Source of the DNA: Bacteroidales bacterium
GTDB lineage: Bacteria; Bacteroidota; Bacteroidia; Bacteroidales; SMBSF39
Assembly (NCBI GenBank): GCA_021107685.1
Contig: JAIOSH010000041.1
Coordinates: 1-7,372 of the forward strand
DNA: 7,372 nt
Direction of reading: 5' to 3'
Positions 1 through 5,700 of this stretch are shown piece by piece. A program made the translations under genes and the position numbers. Within the stretch, counting starts at the first letter, position 1. Every line of letters begins with the position of its first letter. Below the pieces are notes generated by a model. That model ran no database searches, had not been told where the DNA came from, and saw only the letters and a list, made by a program, of their open reading frames with translations.

Positions 1-798
1 TGTTATGGTGAATATATATTTTTAGACCCTGGTCCCGATTATACATGTCTTTGGCAGGATGGTTCTACAAATCCAACTTATAATGCCGGTGAAACAGGAA
101 TATACTGGGTTGAAGTAACTGATGGTAACGGATGTTCAGCAAGGGATTCCATAAATTTAACATTTATTATACCTGACCCCGGATTAGGTAATGATACATC
201 CATCTGCTTGGGAGATAGTATAACTTTTTATGCAAATACTGGTTTTGAAAGTTATTTATGGCAGGATGGTTCAACTAACATCTCATTTACTACTGATACA
301 TCAGGAACATTTTGGGTTGAGGTTGTTGATACAAATGGATGTATAGGAACTGATTATATTAATTTGTCGCTTATTCTAGCACCAACAGTAAATTTGGGGA
401 ATGACACCTCAATATGTATTGGAGATACAATAATTTTTAATGCAGGCTCAGGTAATACAGCTTATACTTTTCTATGGCAAGATGGTTCAACAGATTCACT
501 TCTTACATGCTTTACAAGTGGTGATTATTGGGTAGAAGTAAGCAATATATGCGGAACAGATATTGATACGATAAATTTGATAATTTTACCATTACCTCAA
601 ATAGATTTGGGAAATGATACTACAATTTCTTATGGTGAAGTTATAGAATTAAATGCAGGTTATGGTTTTGAAAGTTATTTTTGGCAGGATGAATCTACAA
701 ATCAGTATTATTATGTTACAAAAGAAGGCAAATTCTGGGTAAAAATTTTTGACGGATATTGTTATGCAAGCGATACAATAATAATTGAGCCATTACAG
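1..798 (+). repeat. Four tandem Ig-like repeats of about 64-71 codons within the adhesin gene
   Basis: Units run approximately 1-183 (incomplete at its left end), 184-393, 394-606 and 607-798. Units 2 and 4 both contain GFESY(L/F)WQD and remain similar at DNA level (compare 241-279 with 661-699). Most units carry a cysteine near the start (ICxGD) and another near the end (NGC or ICG), which could form a disulphide in each domain after export. Unit 4 has lost the first one (TTISYGE) and unit 3 has an extra one (LTCFTSG). Repeats of this kind are very common in surface proteins of Bacteroidetes. Confidence 0.88.
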
Positions 799-1077
799 TG
801 TAATCTATTTGTACCTAATGTCTTTACACCTAACGGAGATAATAAGAATGATAATTTCTATGTTCAATATTCAGATGATATTATTAGTTTCAATATAATA
901 ATATTCAACCGATGGGGTGAGAAAGTATTTGTGAGTGATAATATTAATGAAAAATGGGATGGAAAATATAAAGAAAATAAATGCGCCGAAGGTGTTTATT
1001 ATTGGGTAATTGAATATTATTGTACAGGTTTAAATAAAGAATTATCATTAAAAGGAAGTGTTACTTTGCTTCGCTAA
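1..1077 (+). CDS. Modular Ig-like repeat adhesin with T9SS type B (CHU_C) sorting domain, 5'-partial
   Basis: The frame is open from the first base, so the gene starts outside the window; 358 codons precede the TAA at 1075-1077. Residues 1-266 hold four related Ig-like repeats, each built around an LGNDTS entry, a LWQDGST core, a G-x-(Y/F)-W-V-(E/K)-V strand and usually an NGC turn. Residues 267-358 match the gliding-motility C-terminal domain: VPNVFTPNGDNKND, then FNRWGEKVF, WDGKY, GVYYWVIEY and a terminal KGSVTLLR. In this family that domain is the type IX secretion signal, so the protein is expected to be exported across the outer membrane and held on the surface or released. The repeats are probably a stalk or an adhesive region; no ligand can be inferred. 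No catalytic domain is visible in this part, but one could lie upstream. The TTG at 208 is only an internal codon, not a supported start. Confidence 0.93.
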   Translation, partial: CYGEYIFLDPGPDYTCLWQDGSTNPTYNAGETGIYWVEVTDGNGCSARDSINLTFIIPDPGLGNDTSICLGDSITFYANTGFESYLWQDGSTNISFTTDTSGTFWVEVVDTNGCIGTDYINLSLILAPTVNLGNDTSICIGDTIIFNAGSGNTAYTFLWQDGSTDSLLTCFTSGDYWVEVSNICGTDIDTINLIILPLPQIDLGNDTTISYGEVIELNAGYGFESYFWQDESTNQYYYVTKEGKFWVKIFDGYCYASDTIIIEPLQCNLFVPNVFTPNGDNKNDNFYVQYSDDIISFNIIIFNRWGEKVFVSDNINEKWDGKYKENKCAEGVYYWVIEYYCTGLNKELSLKGSVTLLR

Positions 1078-1100
1078 TTTTAAAATTAATATGAATTACT

Positions 1101-1139
1101 GGATGAAATAAGGGTCTTATATCCTCTGGACTTTCTTTT
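1101..1139 (+). terminator. Possible weak terminator hairpin after the adhesin gene
   Basis: GGAT (1101-1104) pairs with ATCC (1121-1124), and ATAAG (1108-1112) pairs with CTTAT (1116-1120) around a GGT loop. A three-base bulge (GAA) interrupts the left arm. A T-rich stretch follows at 1131-1139, about seven bases after the stem rather than directly on it. This is 24 bases past the stop codon, where a terminator would be expected, but the stem is AT-rich and the tail is displaced, so it is only a candidate. Confidence 0.35.
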
Positions 1140-1145
1140 AAAACA

Positions 1146-1177
1146 TTTAGTGTTTTCAAAGAATTTTATTAATTTTG
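1146..1177 (+). promoter_or_regulatory. Candidate Bacteroidetes-type promoter upstream of the methyltransferase gene
   Basis: TAATTTTG at 1170-1177 matches the TAnnTTTG -7 consensus of the Bacteroidetes primary sigma factor. A TTTA at 1146-1149, one mismatch from the TTTG -33 box, lies 20 bases upstream, which is the usual spacing. Transcription would begin near 1184 and leave a leader of about 47 bases before the ATG at 1231. A small perfect hairpin (ACTTAT 1193-1198 with ATAAGT 1203-1208) would lie just inside that leader. AT-rich DNA gives chance matches to this consensus, so this is tentative. Confidence 0.4.
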
Positions 1178-1230
1178 TCATTCAGGGTATATACTTATGT
1201 ATATAAGTCATTGGGGTGTGAAGTAGTAAA

Positions 1231-2268
1231 ATGAAAGTTAAGAATATAAATAAACATCATAGCAGTTTGAAAATGCAGTGCGTTGAACGCCTAACACCTC
1301 ATATACAAACTGTTAACGAAAATACAAATTTGAATATGAGAAAAAATTCAATTGAAATAGCATGTAATATTTGTGAGTCGATTGACTATGAGCTAATTAG
1401 CAGAAGAGGACAATTTGGGCTACCAGTGAATGTAGTGATATGTAAAAATTGTGGTCTAACTTATTTGAATCCAAGGTGGTCTAAGGAACGATATCAATTA
1501 TTTTATAAACAAGAATATGACAGGTATTATCGACCTAATTTTCGAAAAATCAAACCAATAATTTCAAATAAAAAGAATATCATTTATGATAGATTAAATT
1601 TTTATGATAAGTTACCAGTAGCTCCCAGTAACATATTAGATATTGGAACGGGAGATGGTATAAATTTAGAGTATTTTATGGATGTTTATTCAAATGCTAA
1701 CTTTTATGCGATAGAACCTTCAAGTCAAGGACAAAGATTGCTGGACAAAAAAGGAATAGTTTTACTGGCTGATGATGTTGATACTGATTGGGAACAAAAT
1801 AACAACCTTAAATTTGATCTTATCATAATGAGACATGTCCTGGAACATTTCTTAGACCCCTTAGCAGTTTTAAAAAAAATTCAAAATTGTTTATCAGACG
1901 ATGGTATTCTATATCTTGCAGTCCCAAATGCTCTCACGCCATTTAAGCCACTTCAAGGTTTTTGGTTTAGAGTAGTTCATACTTATTATTTTAACAAGTA
2001 TTCTTTAAGGAATCTGATGGCTCTTAGCCGAATGAATTCAATAGTCATGAAAGAGGGAGATGACTATAATCCAACAGAAATATTTCTAATCGCAAAATTA
2101 GCAAAGAATGAATTAAAACCCGAATGGAATAATGATATCTATAGATTGCAGCGTGATTTTTTTGTTGAACAAATGAAAAATGAAAATTATCCAATTATTT
2201 ATTTAAAAAGCATGATCAACTTATATTTACCGTGGTTAGTCAAATTGAAAAAGCAAATTTTAGGATGA
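1231..2268 (+). CDS. Class I SAM-dependent methyltransferase with N-terminal zinc-ribbon-like segment
   Basis: The 345-residue product carries CNIC (C45, C48) and CKNC (C71, C74), a CxxC pair spaced as in the zinc-ribbon segment that precedes many Methyltransf_23-type enzymes. The Rossmann methyltransferase core follows: ILDIGTGDG (135-143) for SAM binding, an acidic residue at the end of strand 2 (E162 in YAIEPS), FDLIIMRHVLEHFLDP (195-210), and DGILYLAVPN (224-233). HTYYFNKYSL (250-259) matches the H-x-x-Y-F-x-x-x-S-L segment typical of this group. Such enzymes often modify sugars, lipids or polysaccharide precursors, but the substrate cannot be read from the sequence and no glycan genes are visible nearby. 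Start choice is uncertain. Relatives begin a few residues before the first CxxC, which favours the ATG at 1336 (MRKNSIEIAC) and a 310-residue protein; the extra 35 residues look unlike a domain and overlap inverted repeats. Neither start has a strong Shine-Dalgarno sequence. Confidence 0.88.
   Translation: MKVKNINKHHSSLKMQCVERLTPHIQTVNENTNLNMRKNSIEIACNICESIDYELISRRGQFGLPVNVVICKNCGLTYLNPRWSKERYQLFYKQEYDRYYRPNFRKIKPIISNKKNIIYDRLNFYDKLPVAPSNILDIGTGDGINLEYFMDVYSNANFYAIEPSSQGQRLLDKKGIVLLADDVDTDWEQNNNLKFDLIIMRHVLEHFLDPLAVLKKIQNCLSDDGILYLAVPNALTPFKPLQGFWFRVVHTYYFNKYSLRNLMALSRMNSIVMKEGDDYNPTEIFLIAKLAKNELKPEWNNDIYRLQRDFFVEQMKNENYPIIYLKSMINLYLPWLVKLKKQILG
1262..1315. repeat. Cluster of short inverted repeats across the putative 5' end of the methyltransferase gene
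   Basis: CAGTTTG (1263-1269) is repeated inverted as CAAACTG (1306-1312). Between them GCGTT (1280-1284) and AACGC (1286-1290) form a perfect five-base palindrome around one G, and TAACA (1292-1296) pairs with TGTTA (1311-1315). Several of these pairings exclude one another. GTTGAAC (1282-1288) and GCCTAAC (1289-1295) lie back to back and fit the integron core motifs GTTRRRY and RYYYAAC. I do not see a matching partner core at attC distance, so this is a structured sequence of unknown role rather than a called attC site. Confidence 0.45.
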
Positions 2269-2284
2269 ATGTACTTTCGCTAAT

Positions 2285-2347
2285 AAAAAAAACAAACGCC
2301 ATTCCCACCTACGCTAATGCTACTGTCGGTCAGGGAAAACGGCGTTT
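2285..2347 (-). terminator. Long composite hairpin with T-tract on the minus strand
   Basis: Three nested arms can pair: AAACGCC (2294-2300) with GGCGTTT (2341-2347), TTCCC (2302-2306) with GGGAA (2333-2337), and ACCTACG (2307-2313) with TGTCGGT (2324-2330, one mismatch and one wobble), closing on a ten-base loop. A run of eight A at 2285-2292 becomes a T-tract directly after the stem when read on the minus strand, the layout of an intrinsic terminator. Read on the plus strand, the tail after GGCGTTT is only weakly T-rich, yet the hairpin lies 25 bases past the methyltransferase stop and could end that transcript too. It is more GC-rich than its surroundings and could instead be a copy of a dispersed intergenic repeat. 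Confidence 0.6.
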
Positions 2348-2435
2348 ATTCAAATTGATATAAAGAGAATTAATAAATATGAATCTTTTTTTATAATAAC
2401 TTTTTATTTTTACAGTTGAAAATTTAATTAATATT

Positions 2436-2702
2436 ATGCTTAACAAAAAAAGAAAAAAAACAAAGAAGGTTAGATATAGAATAATTTCTTTTAAGCTTTC
2501 CCAAAAACAAAAAAAATCATTGGATAATTATTGTAAAGCACGAAAAACAACTCCTACAAAATTAATTAAACGATCTATAAAAAATTTTATTGAAAAATTT
2601 GACAAAGAGGTTCCGCAAGAATATTATATTACTGAAAAACAATTGGACCTTTTTGATGAAGAAAAAAACAAGCTAAAAAAAGTTGAATATTCTAATAATT
2701 AA
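2436..2702 (+). CDS. Small basic ribbon-helix-helix-like protein, probable DNA binding
   Basis: This is an 88-residue protein of no family I can name exactly. Residues 1-14 are almost all Lys and Arg. RIISFKL (15-21) looks like the DNA-contacting strand of a ribbon-helix-helix fold, followed by a helix (about 22-36), a short turn at KTTP (37-40) and a second helix TKLIKRSIKNFIEKF (41-55). This matches the general MetJ/Arc pattern of strand, helix, turn and 'LI(K/R)xxI' helix. Residues 56-88 are an acidic then basic tail. Proteins of this type usually bind DNA as dimers and often regulate their own gene, sometimes as antitoxins. No toxin-like partner is adjacent: the next gene is convergent and the previous one ends 167 bases upstream. 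The ATG at 2436 is the first start after an in-frame stop at 2397-2399. Codon use is extremely A-rich, with two A-tracts in the first 30 bases of the gene. Confidence 0.7.
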   Translation: MLNKKRKKTKKVRYRIISFKLSQKQKKSLDNYCKARKTTPTKLIKRSIKNFIEKFDKEVPQEYYITEKQLDLFDEEKNKLKKVEYSNN

Positions 2703-2711
2703 TTTAAAAAG

Positions 2712-2746
2712 CAAACACCTGCAATGTTTTAACAGGTGTTTGTTTT
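2712..2746. terminator. Strong bidirectional intrinsic terminator between convergent genes
   Basis: CAAACACCTG (2712-2721) and CAGGTGTTTG (2733-2742) form a perfect ten-base-pair stem with an 11-base loop. TTTT follows on the plus strand (2743-2746). On the minus strand the stem is followed by C then TTTTT (2710-2706). It lies 9 bases past the stop of the small RHH-like gene and 27 bases past the stop of the minus-strand peptidase gene, so it can end both transcripts. Confidence 0.9.
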
Positions 2747-2769
2747 AACAGTAAAATTTATCACAAATT

Positions 2770-5700
2770 TTATTTTGGTATTTGAGATTTAAAACCATCT
2801 TCAGGCATATTGTCGGGAATTTGTGTACCTGAACCGCTATTAGGCAACCAAACTTCGATTTTATCAGAATTATTAACCTGTGAATTAAGATTAAAGTCGC
2901 CAGTAAAGTATCCTGAATTGCCTGATTGTATAACCCAAACATCAACTTTATCGGAATTAGTTATTTGACCATCAGGATTACCATCACCACCAACCATTCC
3001 CCAAACACCCGTACCTATTTCTTTGTGTCCGAGACTTCCACCATACACCTGGTTTTCTCCGGTTGAAAAATTATAATTAAAAATATCCCCTGATTCTGAT
3101 AAAGCAAATGCGGACATTACTCCGAGATGATTTCTGTGATATATTACAGCAAATAGGTTTTCAGTAATTTTAACATTAAATACAAGAGGACTGCTGCCAT
3201 CAAGTTCGACAACAGCTCCATTGCTTAATAATAAAGCAACTTGTTTAGCTATCATTGTTGAACTTATTGCTGTAGAGGCATCACCTGATGTTTCTCTAAG
3301 TTCTATTAATACCCAGTCAACCACATTAGCAGGAATAGAAGCCAGGTTTGCATCACCCTGATAATTCCAGGGAGCTGCATTATAAGGTTGAGATAATGGA
3401 AAATCAGGTGTATTAATTAAATAAGTATTCATATCTGATCCATTGTATGGACCTTCTACAAATACTGTAAGATCAACAGTAATTGTATATAAAAACGGGG
3501 GAAAGTCAATAAAATCAATCCATACACAATCATCCCCAGAGCTTACTGAACCGTCTTTTGTATAAGCCCATTTAAAAGTGTGAATACCTGCGGAAACAGG
3601 ATAGGATACCTGTTCCCAAGTTACTTCACCCGACCATCTTTCTATCTGCTCATCATCTATATAAAACCTTAGCCAGTCGTAATTACTTTCAGAAGAAACT
3701 TTCCTGTAAAAAGAAATTATATCATCTTTAAGTACATTCATTGTAAAGAAAAGTTCGGAAGTTTCATAATTGGTTATATCGCCTGACATAGCACAATACA
3801 CACCTTCATAAGGATTAACGTCAGTAATTGTCCAGTTAGCATCGCCTCCCATTGTCCATTCAAATTGAGTAAAATCTCCTGTTTCGAAATCTTCATCAAT
3901 AGAAATATCACCAATAAATTCATAAAAAGTTTTTTGGGCAGTAACAGATTGAGCAGTAATATCAAATATTAAGTCAATAATAGTTCCTATAGGAACAGAA
4001 GCACTTACACTAATATTAAAAACAGCATCAACAGTTTGCATTGGAAGTATATCACCCAAGTTTGCAGAAGCTGAATTTATGGTAATAAAACAACTAACTG
4101 AACTAATTTGAGCATTAGCATTCTCTGCTGTACTTAATCCTGTATTAATTGATGAAATAATAATATCAGCAGTTTCACCAGGGTCGAGAAAACCATTGCC
4201 ATTACCGCCTCCTGTATCATCAATCACTAAATTACCAACAGAAAGAATAGCTGAGGTATTAATAGGTGGAAATTTAATATAGTCTATCCATACACAATCA
4301 CTGCCTGAATTTACTGAATAATCTTTATCATAAACCCATTTAAAAGTATGATCGCCTGCTGTAACAGGAAAAGTTACCAAAGACCATGGTTCTTCTCCGC
4401 ACCATGATGCAATTTCATTATCATCAATATAAAAAATCAGATAATCATAATTATTTTCAGAGGATATTTTTTTATAGAAAGAAATGCTATCATCAACAAC
4501 TATAGTGAATGAAACACAAAGTTCTGATATTTGGTTATGTGTTATCATACCTGATTTGGCACAATAAACACCTTCATAGGGTGCTGTATCATCTATTGTC
4601 CAAGGTGCATCTCCGCTTGCGGTCCAGTTAAATTGACCAAAACCACCTGTTTCAAAATCTTCTACAATAATTCCGACTGTTTCAATAAAGGTTTTTTGTG
4701 CATTATAAGTACCGGCAGTAACATCATAATTAATATCAACATTTGTACCGATTGGTGCATCAGGATGAACGGTAATATTAAATACAGCATTTTCAGTATT
4801 GCCATAAGTCAGAGTCCCAATATCACAAGTCGCATTATTAATAGTAATATAACTACATACTGATGAAATGTTTCCTAAAGCATTAAGAGCATCACTATTA
4901 CCTATGTTAGAAGTTGGAACAATCAAATCTACTGTTTCATCAGGATCTAACCTTCCATTTCCATTTCCTCCGGTAGCATCATCAATAATTAAATTGCCTA
5001 TAGATAAGATAGGTGCATAAAGTGTTATATTAAAGTTAGAATTCCAAACTTCTGTACCATCTGTTATTTCTATATGAAAGATTACATTATGCTGATCAGG
5101 AACAAAGTCGGCTATGGTTACGGCATAAGCACCATTTTGTGTTGAAGTAGCACCACTTGGAATATCTGGCCATAATTGAGAATTATCAGTAATAGTAACA
5201 TAAGTATCGGTTGTTGAAAGAATAGCAGAAACATTTGTTGCAGTTGAACTTCCTACATTTTCAAGAGTAATATCAAAAAAGATATTTTCTCCATAATCAG
5301 CCAGACCATTGTTATTTCCAGAATTATCATCTATCTGATATGAATTAAACAACATATAAGGTCCTTGTGGGGATGTAACAACAACAGTTCCGATAAATGG
5401 CTGTCCGTTTTGTCTTGTAACTATAACATCAGCAGTTCCGGGTACAGTAATAGGTATAAGTGAAACATCAGCAATACCTGTTATATCTGCAATAGCTGCT
5501 CCATGTAATACACCGTCTTTGGAAATAGCAACATAAGCATAGGGTTCGGTTGTAACAGTAAATGATGTTGAAGAAAGAGGCATAAGTGCATCATAATTAG
5601 CGAATGTTACTGGTGGTTCTGAAAAATATATCATTAAAGAGGGGTCTCCCATTAAATGATATATTTCCCAGTAATATGTTTCTCTGCTTGAGCCTGATTG

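Noticed and set aside
208..210. TTG as start codon of the adhesin gene
   Set aside because: The same frame is open to base 1 and the upstream part encodes another copy of the same repeat, so the start lies outside the window.
1076..1087. AATTTTAAAATT palindrome at the adhesin stop codon
   Set aside because: It has no loop and is pure A/T, so it is expected by chance in DNA of this composition.
1282..1295. Integron attC site
   Set aside because: The two core-like heptamers are adjacent instead of flanking a 50-150 base hairpin, and I found no partner core upstream or downstream and no integrase gene.
2405..2412. TATTTTTA as a -7 box for the RHH-like gene
   Set aside because: It is one base from TAnnTTTG but has no -33 element at suitable distance and lies in a T-rich stretch where such matches are frequent.
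2745..2945. Open frame of 66 codons on the minus strand
   Set aside because: It overlaps the 3' end of the peptidase gene in another frame and the terminator, and has no domain-like sequence.
3774..3965. Open frame of 63 codons on the minus strand
   Set aside because: It lies wholly inside the peptidase gene in another frame; the leucine-rich product reflects the base composition of the real gene.
4633..4863. Open frame of 76 codons on the plus strand
   Set aside because: It is antisense to a conserved part of the peptidase; the Ile/Asn/Thr-rich product looks like a reverse-strand artefact and no promoter or ribosome site is evident.
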